This document shows positions 27,317-36,200 of a stretch of 36,243 nt of DNA, one piece after another (positions within the stretch are counted from its first letter, which is position 1; each line of letters starts with the position of its first letter). The position numbers and the translations under genes are program-made. Origin of the DNA: Hysterium pulicare CBS 123377 (Eukaryota; Ascomycota; Dothideomycetes; Hysteriales; Hysteriaceae); the NCBI GenBank assembly GCA_000467715.1, contig AJFK01000369.1, positions 1 to 36,243 on the forward strand. The letters run 5' to 3'. The notes under the pieces were generated by a model that did not search any database, was not told the origin of the DNA, and saw nothing but the letters and a program-made list of their open reading frames with translations.

Positions 27317-28453
27317 TCACTGCCGAGGGTGTTTTCTGTCGGCTGCAAGCTCTGCATATTTCGCAATCAGTTCCCCCGTCGGCGGAAAAAACAGGGCGTA
27401 AAGCTCAACATTCATTTGTGCGGTATCTGTAGATCGGATCAAAGAAGAGGAGACGCGTTTCGTCAGGGTAGTCTCGGTCGAGAAGACGCTGAAATTGCAT
27501 GATGTCCCTCTGCTATGAAGCGAAGATCCCGAACCGGTCGAAGTACCGACAACTTGGTAGTGAGAAGGTTTGCTCTTGAGGAAACGGAAACGATAAGTCC
27601 GAGAAGGATCTCCTTAAACTCAGCCGGAAGGTGTTAGGGATGCGCTTGGAACTGGGATTCACGGGGTGAGACTGTCGTTAACGTAGGTGATGGTTGCATT
27701 TAATCTTGATAGCCATTGTTGCCGAAGTGCTGCTATTGCATGCCGGATCCAAGATAGCCACGGCCATAGCGCTAACAGAAGTGAAAGTTGCCGATGTGGG
27801 AATGGCCAAAGGGTATAGCTGCCTGTAGACGTGGAGCTGCTTGACGTAGTGCTGGTGAGCCCGGACGCTGACAATGACTGGAAAGGGCGCTTCTTTCTGA
27901 AGAAGAGCTTCTGGGTTAGCCGGTTTCCATCGTAACGCCTATACTGATGGGCTATCAGATACGAACTCGGTGTTGTTCTGCTCCAAGAGCTGGTTATAAC
28001 GAGTAGTTGTATCCATGTGCTGCGCGTGCAGGTAACAATCTAAGTTTGGAGGTTAGCGATCGTGACCATGGCATTATTGAGCTATGCTTGCAGGTTATCC
28101 TCGTGTAACGCACGCACGGCGCTCTTAGTGTCACCGTGTTGCTGGCGGCGTCGATATTTGCCCGGATTTCCAGCGTGCTGCGACTGAGCAAAATTGTACT
28201 GCAAAGTAGCTTCTGACTCTTAGTAGCGTTCATAGTCGTCTGTGGCTCCGGATCGCCATTCGGGAGGATGTTCGTTAGTCATATTCTGCAGAATGTTCGT
28301 TTTCGTCAGGTATGATTGTGTGTCTCCATGATTGTATGCTTTGTGGCGGGGATAATTGGGCTGCTTAGCTGATGTGGAGCGGCTACGCCAAGGCGACGAC
28401 GGCCTTTCACCACCGTACCACCGTACCGGTTTTATGCGTAGGTAACTTGGCAC
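27317..28453 (-). pseudogene. decayed coding region with several coherent frames
   Basis: Frame 1 runs 27659-28453 (265 codons) with three internal stops: TAA at 28220, TAG at 28082 and TAG at 28040. It reads as helix around them (Ala-Val-Arg-Ala-Leu-His-Glu-Asp-Asn-Leu-Gln-Ala, then Leu-Asn-Asn-Ala-Met). Each stop could come from a Gln codon by one C-to-T change at CpA. Frame 2 starts with an ATG at 28016 (Arg-Tyr-Asn-Gln-Leu-Leu-Glu-Gln-Asn-Asn) and is joined by a good 48-bp intron (27897-27944, branch GGCTAAC) to a coding-like exon ending at 27678, 96 aa. Frame 3 is open without ATG from 27613 to 27317 and ends Glu-Leu-Ala-Ala-Asp-Arg-Lys. These may be exons of one gene, overlapping remnants of duplicates, or both. 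Confidence 0.4.
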
Positions 28454-28563
28454 TGTTGTATAACATTATTTCGGTTTGTTTTATGTCCATAATTCTTCGT
28501 TACGTCATACCACGGCTAATGCCCTGAAAGAAGAGTACTTGGTTACGTAAGCAGACTACTCAT

Positions 28564-28785
28564 TCATCTGTCAGATGGATGAACTTGTATCCACGCTATA
28601 ATTGAATATAGTACAGGACCATTTTCGATAATATTTTGGCTATCTTTCGCTTCAATTTTGGGATTAGTTTCGAAGGATAAGCAAGCAGCATGTCGTTTCA
28701 GAAATTGCAACAAAACATCGCCTCCGAGCACTGTACAAGTGAACACTCCGATAGTTTTACCGGGAAGCCTTTTCGCTCTTTCCAT
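28564..28785 (-). CDS. possible small protein, 73 aa
   Basis: This ATG frame has mixed codon use. The sequence is basic at the start (Glu-Arg-Ala-Lys-Arg-Leu-Pro-Gly-Lys), hydrophobic in the middle (Val-Leu-Leu-Gln-Phe-Leu), and ends polar. There is no match to the family plan. It could be a chance frame in the 3' flank of the next gene. Confidence 0.25.
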   Translation of the reverse strand: MERAKRLPGKTIGVFTCTVLGGDVLLQFLKRHAACLSFETNPKIEAKDSQNIIENGPVLYSIIAWIQVHPSDR

Positions 28786-28863
28786 CCCCTAGTTCTCCAG
28801 TGCTAATCCACATCAAATACACATACTCCAATTCCCATTCATCGTTGATGATTGTAGTGCCCA

Positions 28864-29904
28864 CTAGTTCTTGCAGCCTGGTCGTTGGTCATACTTTCCA
28901 CTGGCCATTGAGATTTTTGCGTTGGGGTGTCTGTGACTAAGACTGACTTTGTGGACGGCTTCCCTCTCTGCCTCAATCCTATAAATGGATATTAGCCTTA
29001 CTTCAAGAAAGGCATATAAATACGTAGTATTCTTACCGAGCAGTTTCCTTCTTCGATCTGGCATTGTCCTCATGGTGAAGGTACAATGACCGCTGGTAGC
29101 ATACTCGTTCTGCGAAGACTACGGATGAACTGAATTCAGCAAGCGAATTCTGTTGATCATAAAGTGTCCATATAGCACAAGTATGTTACCTTATCTGCCA
29201 GTGAGTTTCTTCACAAGAGTCGTGGGAGATCCAGCGACCTCAAGAGACATCTTCTGAGGGGAAGGGGGAAGAGAAGCAGCATCGTGCAGGGTCGTCTCAT
29301 TGTCCTTCACAGCAGGCCCCGTGAGCTCAGTAACGCTGTCTACAGTAGTCTTTCTGGCCGGACTGGCAGCCAAAGCTGTCTGTGCTTCCATGCTGCCTTT
29401 CTCAGAGTGCTTGAGGAGACTTTCGTCAACATTCCACAGCCGTCCTTGCGATCCAATCTGGTCTTGGCTTTGTTGCGTTGTTGAACGGTAGGGTGCCTTC
29501 AGGGGATAGGTTGTTCGCCGTCGCTTGATCTTGGGCGAGTAGGACTGCCAGCATGTGAGTATTTGGACTTGCCATAGATTCGGCGGGAGGTATGGATTAA
29601 GGAGGATGGGAGTGGGTGTGAGTTACCGGACCTCACTCACAATTGGGATTGGGTTGTAGATGTCCGTATTCGAGCGATTCAGGTCGATGCGGCAGTTGCA
29701 GATGTGGCCGATGCGCCTAGGCTGAGGGAAGTACTCTTCGTCGGGGTCTCTAAAACAGCACCCGAATGTGCTTTTGAAGAGGCGGCAAGGCTGACAGCCT
29801 GAAAGTGCAGGATTACTCGCTCGCCGTAGGCATCCTCTGTAAAATTCTCGTTTCTGAGGATATTGGTGATAATTACGGAAAAAGATTTCTTTTGGTGTGC
29901 GTTG
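28864..29904 (-). CDS. multi-exon gene with basic, Cys-containing N-part and C-terminal coil; 5' end missing
   Basis: Four exons agree in frame: 29641-29904, 29215-29544, 29037-29149 and 28864-28978. Introns are phase 0 (GTGAGT, 96 bp), phase 0 (GTGAAG, 65 bp, weak donor) and phase 2 (GTAAGA, branch GGCTAATA, 58 bp). Exon 1 has Cys-Gln-Pro-Cys, Cys-Cys and Cys-Asn-Cys, then Asp-Ile-Tyr-Asn-Pro-Ile-Pro-Ile. Exon 2 is basic and Ser/Thr/Gln-rich (Lys-Ile-Lys-Arg-Arg-Arg-Thr-Thr). Exons 3-4 form a coil (Lys-Lys-Glu-Thr-Ala-Arg-Ile-Glu-Ala-Glu-Arg-Glu-Ala-Val). If the weak second donor is not used, exon 2 ends at a stop at 29191 and the coil is a separate gene. No start codon is found; CATAG at about 29905 looks like another acceptor. 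The Cys pattern might bind metal, which is speculative. Confidence 0.45.
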
Positions 29905-30246
29905 CTATGCCATTCCCCTCAATCAACCAGTGAACTACTTAGCCTCGACGAAGCCGCAATATGGGAACTGTTGGACATCCCTGGCGATAACCTGTCTCGA
30001 ACCTGTTTCCTTGCCCGTATTCTGAATCTGGAGGTAATGACGTAAAACTCTCCTTGAATTGTTGCGGAGTTTCGGAAAGTGCCTTTCTTTTCAGCTTGGA
30101 AGACGCAAACCATTTTTACATACTAGTCAATGGTCGAATGTCTAGTTTGGAATGTTCTCGAAAACGAGTAGACACGCCCTTATTCCCTCATGACAGTTTT
30201 GCTTACATGCAGGCTATCTATCACCGCTGGAGGGTTAACCTTGAGC

Positions 30247-30471
30247 TTATGAGAATTCCTTCAGCTCCTCCAGCTTTGAAGAGTATAGTGAGAACTCCTC
30301 TCGTTGGCCGAATCCGATCGCATTCTCTGCATCTTCTAGAAAGAGGCGCTCACGCATACATCCACTGTAACTCCTCGCGGAGGACCATACCGCTCAGACT
30401 CCCATTGGTCCTCAACAGTCCTACGTTTCCTACTGCGCCCTTCGTCAGACAGTCGATCCGGGTCCAGGCCG
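30247..30471 (-). CDS. possible exons of another coil gene
   Basis: After an AATAG acceptor at about 30472 one frame reads Leu-Asp-Pro-Asp-Arg-Leu-Ser-Asp-Glu-Gly, Arg-Lys-Arg-Arg and Ser-Glu-Arg with good codon use. It meets a phase-2 GTATGG donor in the family style. Another frame, ending at TAA 30247-30249, reads as helix (Phe-Leu-Glu-Asp-Ala-Glu-Asn-Ala; Leu-Glu-Glu-Leu-Lys-Glu). I could not join the two in frame, so either an exon boundary is missed or an indel separates them. The 195-codon frame on the opposite strand covers the same bases and may be its shadow. Confidence 0.3.
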
Positions 30472-30784
30472 CTATTGCTCAAGCGTCAACGGTTACACGT
30501 ACGAGACCTACCTCAAGAAGCCTAGGCAGGATGTCGGTAGAAGATGGATTTGTGCAAGATCTAAAAGAAAGGTACCGCGGGTCCAGCCTACCACGACCAG
30601 CCATTCAGAGCCTGAGCCTCGCATTTTTTGCTTCGGTTTGAATTCTACAAGACGGAGTTCTCCTGGGTTGGACGTTTACAGCATGTCCGAACTCGACCGC
30701 GCATGCATAGTAGGCGGGTGACAGCTGCATGCACGCGGCAGCCACTACTAGGGACGACACATCAGACGGCTGGAAACTATGGGG

Positions 30785-31130
30785 AAGGTGGATGAGACTG
30801 ACATGGAGGAAGGCACTTTTGCAACGCTCATAACGTAAGATTCATACAATTTGCGCAAGGTCACAGCTAACGTCAACGAAGAGTCTCAAACACCTTTGCA
30901 TTCGATTCATAGAAAATTGGAGGAGTCTAGATCTTGGGCTGAAGAGGTTCTTGGATTCTATTGCTGCAGAGACTGGAAAGAGACTGTAGATATCTGGGTC
31001 CTTCCTTCCGTACCTTGAACAACTGCCGTAGTTTCTTGGGCATCGCCGAGCCCAATCATGCTACAGTGAACAATTGAACCTCTGAAGAGCGCCCGGAGCT
31101 GGCGAAAAGAGTGCCGCAAGTGTTTTTCAT
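30785..31130 (+). repeat. dispersed repeat copy C
   Basis: Similar to 24420-24745 over its whole length and to 26415-26565 over its right half. A minus-strand frame at 30958-31158 (66 codons) lies in it and is probably a by-product. Confidence 0.65.
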
Positions 31131-31397
31131 TGATTCCACGAGAGAGATATAAACCCATCTGTTAAAAAGATCCGAGAAGCCTTAATGAAACCCTTTATTT
31201 ATAGATAGACTCCGCCTCATACCCTCCTCCAAGTGATCCGACAGTAAGAATTCCGGCAATAGAACCTCAAAGATCCGGAAGAGGCAGAGGATCGAAGTGT
31301 TGCTTTTCGCCTGGTCAGTAACCGCCTTGAGAGAAGGAATTCTTATCGTCATGAAACGTACCTTATGCCTGACTGGAATTCCTCGAGAACCCACAAC

Positions 31398-31833
31398 TCA
31401 CAAGCTCATGTCGAACATAGTATCATCATCGTCGGGTGGATTTCCTTGTGGTTCTCGATCATGCTCGACTCTAGTCATGTCCATTAGTCGCGTTCCCAAA
31501 CTTGAGGAGATCAAGGAATTACCTTGCTAGCTCTTCTTCGAGGTGTTGCCTGTAAGCCCTTTCCATTCTTAACATATCTGTCAAAAGGGTAATTTGATTC
31601 TGTAAGGTGCGAATTTGGTCACCGGCATTGGTGATCTCTTCGTGTATTTCGGGGCCCGGTCGTCCTGGTGCAACGAGGGTTGGAGATACTGAAGCAGAGT
31701 TGGTCGGCTCGGCGGAGTCCATTGGTGGATCGGAGTTGGCTGGCGTATCGGAATTGGATTGAGACATTGAGTTTGGATCTGGCTGGGATTCTGTTGACGA
31801 CTCCGGCTTCTTAGAAGTCTCATTGGTCGACAT
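31398..31833 (-). CDS. coiled-coil family protein with acidic tail, 127 aa, two exons
   Basis: Exons are 31523-31833 and 31398-31470, with a 52-bp phase-2 intron (GTAATT, acceptor GACTAG). The start, Met-Ser-Thr-Asn-Glu-Thr-Ser-Lys-Lys, lies in CAATGTC context, and CTATTTAAGT at 31901-31910 is a TATA-like box. Residues 1-60 are Ser/Pro/Asn-rich and disordered. The coil at about 65-103 includes Ile-Arg-Thr-Leu-Gln-Asn-Gln-Ile-Thr-Leu-Leu and Leu-Glu-Glu-Glu-Leu-Ala. The second exon is short and ends Asp-Asp-Asp-Asp-Thr-Met-Phe-Asp-Met-Ser-Leu, a compact acidic-hydrophobic tail. A good GTGAGT donor overlaps the stop region at about 31402, so an isoform with a further exon is possible. Reading through the first intron stops at once after Leu-Ala-Arg. 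Confidence 0.8.
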
Positions 31834-31900
31834 TGTCGATGAAAGTATCTGCTTTTTTATCGAAAGAATCAAGATGAAGTCAGCAAGTCGAAGAAACAGT

Positions 31901-31910
31901 ACTTAAATAG
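31901..31910 (-). promoter_or_regulatory. TATA-like box
   Basis: CTATTTAAGT on the minus strand, about 70 bp before the ATG at 31833. Confidence 0.5.
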
Positions 31911-32502
31911 ATGCCTGAGTCCGCCAAGGTAATCCTCTAGGCTGTCACACAGACCACTGACTACTTCCCCTTGACCGCCTGTCTCTGAGACGCTATTGCG
32001 CCATAGTGAGCTATCTTGGCCATTTCACCCCACCCATGTGGTAGATTGGTTGCCCCCTCGTTGATTCTAATCTAACTGTGTGGTTCTCTTAGAATGCCAC
32101 AAGAAAGCTTCCGGTCCGGTGTGGACTGGGCGGCGGAGATGATGGGGTACAAATCAGTCAGATCTTACACACAAAGAAATTTAGGTGGGATTTGAATTTT
32201 CATATCATTGGAAGCGACCCAATACTAAAGCAACCTAAAGAGGTTTGCTAATTCCTTTCCGCCAGAAAACTTCAAATCAAGGCATATGTCTACCTTCCCA
32301 TTTGCAAAGTAAATGCAGAACAGAAGGAGTCTATCCATCCCTCAATGATTATGCCATTAACAGGGCCGATAATCTTCATACAGTTTCCCACGGCCGCTGG
32401 CAAAGGTTTATGCTCAAAGGGGCCATTGATGTTTCGTGGTAGACTACTCTTTCGATCAGACTAGGACTGCAATAAAGGGTGGAATCTTGGATCTTGAATA
32501 CC
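31911..32502. other. intergenic; weak plus-strand frame
   Basis: A plus frame at about 32245-32442 is open without a credible ATG and has only fair codon use. No other feature is supported. Confidence 0.35.
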
Positions 32503-32853
32503 TCAGTGCTTGAAGTGGAGAGTGCCGCTATGCTTATATGAGTTGTAGTGTGGTACTAGACTCAGGCCCGCATTTGCCTCGGAGTTGTTTGCCTTGTTCT
32601 CCGCCCGGGCGCTGTGATGCGTATTAGAAAGGTCAGTGAGAGACATGGGACAGTGATCATACTCGTCCAGTTGTTTCTTTAGGATAGCTTTTTCAGCCTG
32701 AATACAGCTGACCCGGATTTTCTCCGATTCGACAGCAGCCTCGGCCCATTTGAGATCAACTTCCAAGATTTTGACTCTCTCGGTTGATGGACCTTTGTGA
32801 GAAGTAGGTCTGAGCTCCGGAGCCGAAAGAGCTCTTCTGATTGGCTGTGACAT
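32503..32853 (-). CDS. coiled-coil family protein, 116 aa or 99 aa if spliced
   Basis: The whole frame is open from ATG 32853 (CAATGTC context) to TGA 32503. Inside it lies a candidate intron at 32612-32662: GTATGA donor in phase 2, CTGAC and TCTAATAC branch signals, ATCACAG acceptor, 51 bp, no in-frame stop. Splicing removes 17 residues. The donor phase fits the family. However, the unspliced Leu-Asp-Glu-Tyr-Asp resembles Leu-Asn-Glu-Tyr-Glu in exon 2 of 25599-26035, which argues that this part is coding. Both forms may be made. Residues 1-25 are disordered (Arg-Pro-Thr-Ser-His-Lys-Gly). The coil covers about 27-66 with Val-Lys-Ile-Leu-Glu-Val-Asp-Leu-Lys and Glu-Lys-Ala-Ile-Leu-Lys-Lys-Gln-Leu. 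The tail is polar and His-rich. A GTTTAAAT box lies at about 32968. Confidence 0.75.
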   Translation of the reverse strand: MSQPIRRALSAPELRPTSHKGPSTERVKILEVDLKWAEAAVESEKIRVSCIQAEKAILKKQLDEYDHCPMSLTDLSNTHHSARAENKANNSEANAGLSLVPHYNSYKHSGTLHFKH

Positions 32854-32949
32854 TGTAGTAAGGGTTTAAAGAGGAACCGTGTAAGAAGTAGACGGTATTG
32901 TGAGAATTGGGTTGTTCGGAGCAGGACTCTTAATGCTGGTAACCTCAAA

Positions 32950-33857
32950 TGTTAGCAAAGAAAGAGTGTTTAAATGCTTCTGCCTCGTGGCCTTTCTTTT
33001 GCCTAGCCGGAATATATCCGCTCTGCGGTCATGCGTTGCGGCATTTGGCGAAAGAACACAAATTGAGCTGTTCCTCCTGGCGTGACTCCTTGGAAAGTGT
33101 GAATGACTTTGCCCTGCAAAAACTCTTGATAAACCTCTTGAATCCTCCTTCCTCTTTGGGTGCATGGCTTTCCCACCGTACTTTCATGCCTATGAGGCAG
33201 TTTTAGACCGTGAAACAGTCATTCAAATCGCACCTTAAATCCGAGTCATACCACCTGCTTTTGATAGAGCATGAAGGTCAAGGTGTTAGAAGACGGTGAT
33301 TAGCGCCGATTAGAGGTAACAAATTGATAGGGTACCCAAAGCATTTACTCTTGGTGAGAAAAAGCAGCTTGGTGTCAAATAAAAGACTAAGTCTACTGAT
33401 CTACTGGGAGTCACGTACCGTTACCCTGGAGTAGTTTGACTTGCAAATTGGAAGCGGAAAGAAGAGATCTGCCTGCCAATTGACGTTCCATGAAGAACCG
33501 TAGGATTGACCATTTTATGTATGAATTTTACCGGTGATAGAGAGCATATTTGAAAGTGGCTAAGAGAGAAACCTCTTTGGAAACAGAATTGTATTAGGCT
33601 TGAAAGGCCTAAACGTTCCGGAGGTGATCTGTCAATGCCGGAGAGTAGTTACCATGATAACTGATTAATGCCCCAAACACGTGAACCCCACCAAAATTGC
33701 ATCCATGTGCATGCGAGTGCTTTGATATATTTGAACCGTAGCATTTCCGATCAGAAATACCCTATTGTCATTGAAAGAGAGATGTGAAACTGTCCTTACG
33801 CTGGTTAGCCTACAGCCGTAACCAACTTAAAACCACAGGCCTACCTTTTCGCAATAT
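32950..33857. other. intergenic, nothing supported
   Basis: Contains the TATTTAAA-like box near 32968 of the gene at 32503-32853, and otherwise AT-rich DNA without coding-like frames. Confidence 0.4.
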
Positions 33858-34379
33858 TCAACGAGAATTTCTTAGGGTCATGCGCATGATGGTGTTTTTG
33901 GCTCTAAATTAGTGGATATTAGCAAATCGCTTTTCTTATGACTGTCGCTGATTAGGATGTACACACTCTTTAATCTCTTTGAGAAGCATATCATTCTTCG
34001 CCTTCTCCATGAAGAGTTGATGCTCCGCTGCATCCCCTCGGGCTTTCTGCGCGGCTAATTCTCGCCCAACCTCCTCGTCACGAGCGACTCGATTGTCCAG
34101 TGCTTCTTGCAGTTCGTCGGCCCGGGCTTCAGCGTCCTCGTACAATTGCCCGACGTGATTGTAGCTGTCGTCATAAGCAACTAATTGGCTGTTGAGATGT
34201 TCATTCTCGCGACGTTCAGCTTCGAGCAAGGCCTCATGATCACAGCAAGGTTGAGGAGGCTGTACCTGTGCCTGAGCACCAGAGGGCGATTCTTGTTGGG
34301 ACTGGGTGTCCGCATCCTGGGTGTCCGCGTCAGGAGGTTGATTGTGTGTATGAGATGGTGGGTGAGAATTGTTATCCAT
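33858..34379 (-). CDS. coiled-coil family protein, 152 aa, two exons
   Basis: Exons are 33967-34379 and 33858-33903. The 63-bp phase-2 intron has a GTGTGT donor (weaker than its relatives), a TGCTAATA branch and a TTTAG acceptor. Reading through adds only eight residues before TAA. The start, Met-Asp-Asn-Asn-Ser-His-Pro, resembles the start of 13885-14586 (Met-Asp-Asn-Asn-Ser-Gly-Asn). Residues 1-48 are His/Gln/Asp/Pro-rich and disordered, followed by Cys-Cys-Asp-His. A long coil runs from about 50 to 138 with Leu-Glu-Ala-Glu-Arg-Arg-Glu-Asn-Glu-His-Leu and Asp-Glu-Leu-Gln-Glu-Ala-Leu-Asp-Asn. The short last exon is basic (Arg-Met-Thr-Leu-Arg-Asn-Ser-Arg), not acidic. The chosen ATG drops 45 upstream residues that cross an AATATTTAG box. 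Confidence 0.8.
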
Positions 34380-34710
34380 GATTGATAGTTGAGAGGCGAT
34401 GACTAAATATTCGGAGGTATGAAGGAGTAAGGATTGATTTGTGCTGCAGATTAAACAGAGGGACGAGTATGTGTGCAACGGTGAGTCCGTATCGGTGCTA
34501 GCCGAATTAATCACGTGAACTGCCCCGTGATAGGTATCCTTCCACTGGTGAAGCTCAGATGTAGATTCTCTTCCTAACTTACGGCGCCATTTTTGGCATT
34601 ACCAGTTCAAGATCTTATTTATTTGGGCAATTCTTATAGACATAATTACGATTTTCAGTACCCCTATCCTCGTCCGCAGCTGATTTGCCTGATACTAATC
34701 TTTCCTAATA

Positions 34711-34850
34711 GATCTCCAAACCGTCAGGATCTAACCTTCATCGAAGAAGCAATCAGTCGCCAGCCCCACGGGCAAGTCGAAGACACCGGCACTATTTGTT
34801 CAGGTCCCATTAAACGTATCGGGAAAAGAGGTGAAATGCAGTTGGCCTGA
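34711..34850 (+). CDS. possible last exon of a plus-strand gene
   Basis: After TACTAATCTTTCCTAATAG, a good branch and acceptor ending at about 34710, one frame has coding-like codons to TGA at 34850 (Leu-Thr-Phe-Ile-Glu-Glu-Ala-Ile-Ser-Arg; Ile-Lys-Arg-Ile-Gly-Lys-Arg). The upstream exon is not identified; GTATCC near 34532 is a possible donor. Confidence 0.35.
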
Positions 34851-35458
34851 TCTATTTGAGAATGAAAGTTTGAAAGTACAGCATTCACAATCAGAAATAT
34901 AGATCCTGCCCTCATCCCGTCCATTACGCGGCGACGACCTATCTTTCAAGGGTGTCCCTCAGCTCGATCGTATCCTGCACACAGCGGCGACCTCTCTTTC
35001 TGGATTGTATAGAAAGTCAATCTAAATGCGTTCACCGCTAAGAACTCCGACGACTATGCTCTCAAAATGAGGCTCCATGTTTTTATCTTTTCCCTAATTC
35101 TAAGTCTCTATTCTTACATATAAGACTCTAGCCTAGAAAAAGCGAACTAAGCTCTAAATATTAAGGATTTTTGGTATTCAAGACCTCTTCAAGGCGGATA
35201 TCAGAATGACGGAAAGCAGCTTTCCCATATCAATCATCAAATATCAACCTTCGTACGTCTTAGGGTGCAGAGATTAGTCTAGCACTGGATACGGCAGCCT
35301 CATCCCATGATCCCGCCTTCCACAGCGTCTCGAAGGCTCCTGAACATGTTTCTGAAGCTTAAAAGAGGACTAAAACACAGAGTTTAATAAGGCATGCTCT
35401 AGAGCTAACAAGGCTAGACAGATCGAAGAGCTAAACAACAGGGTTTCAGTCGTGTTGT
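34851..35458. other. intergenic, one coil-like frame at the right end
   Basis: A plus frame at about 35365-35550 reads Ala-Arg-Gln-Ile-Glu-Glu-Leu-Asn-Asn-Arg-Val, a coil-like stretch, before a Ser-rich part. It may belong to the gene remains at 35459-35784. No other feature seen. Confidence 0.3.
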
Positions 35459-35784
35459 TTGTCTACCAATCATCCACCAGACACCTCCGCTCCCGCTCCT
35501 CGTGCTCCACTCTCACGGCCGGAACCTCCATCCATCATGCGGCGCAAAGGTAGAACGTACACTGTCAACGGCGGCAACATACCAAGAAAGCCTTCTGTCA
35601 AACCGTTATGGACGGTATGTTCAATCCGGATACTTCTGTGGAACTCCCTTTAAATAGGATGAAAGATGCAGAAAAGCAGATGTATTCAACGGACTTGCAA
35701 TTCAACTACCTAACCCCCCTCGGAGTCGGTATCATTTCCTCCTTCCATGATCACCTTTGCCATCAATTCCACATGCCCGTTTAA
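35459..35784 (+). pseudogene. plus-strand gene remains, possible lost start codon
   Basis: At 35459 the plus strand reads TTG-TCT-ACC-AAT, parallel to the ATG-TCG-ACC-AAT start of 31398-31833. It continues with coding-like codons (Pro-Asp-Thr-Ser-Ala-Pro-Ala-Pro) to a GTATGT donor at about 35617. A second frame, open from about 35558 to TAA 35784, has very good codon use (Val-Met-Asp-Gly-Met-Phe-Asn-Pro-Asp-Thr; Met-Lys-Asp-Ala-Glu-Lys-Gln-Met). The two overlap and I found no intron that joins them. Either the first is an exon with an alternative start, or the locus is broken. Confidence 0.35.
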
Positions 35785-35868
35785 TCGCCTCGATGACCAC
35801 ACTGGCCGTTGGAATTCCCTCCATGCCACGTACTGCATCAGCATACCCTCATGAAAACCCACCCTGTC

Positions 35869-36200
35869 CTATCCTTCCCATCTCTCAAAGTTCCGGACTT
35901 GGTGCACGGCTTTCGGGGACGTGCCCAACATGACTAGAACTATCAATCATCCGGTGATCTAGATTTCTTGGAGGGTTTACATACAGGTCGTAGAGATCTT
36001 GCCAATATTGAGCCGCGTTTTGTGCCTCCCGGAGCTGGCGTTCGAGCTATATCCGATTATCAACATTCTAGCCTATCGGCAGTCATAAAGCGCAGCAGAA
36101 TAGAATGTACACTTAAACGGGGCTACTCACATCGTTGAACTTGGCCTCCCGCTCCGTGCACTTGTTGCAGCTTAGCTGGAGCTGGATATGGGCAGAGTTG
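35869..36200 (-). CDS. coiled-coil family member, 5' part beyond the window
   Basis: Exon 36131-36200 is joined by an 84-bp phase-0 intron (GTGAGT to GATATAG) to exon 35985-36046. Its end is a phase-2 GTATGT donor, the family hallmark. The coil reads Cys-Asn-Lys-Cys-Thr-Glu-Arg-Glu-Ala-Lys, then Leu-Glu-Arg-Gln-Leu-Arg-Glu-Ala-Gln-Asn-Ala-Ala. The Cys-x-x-Cys just before the coil recurs in 25599-26035 and 23245-23551. After the intron there are two acceptors: GATAG gives an end at 35869 (Val-Arg-Asn-Phe-Glu-Arg-Trp-Glu-Gly) and TTCTAG gives an end at 35883 (Ser-Arg-Ala-Pro-Ser-Pro-Glu-Leu). The acceptor TTGATTGTTAG at 36201 shows a further upstream exon off the window. Confidence 0.65.

Noticed and set aside
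30054-30641. 195-codon plus-strand frame
   Set aside because: Codon use is not better than the minus-strand exons under it, and no start or domain is convincing. I could not settle it and did not list it as a gene.
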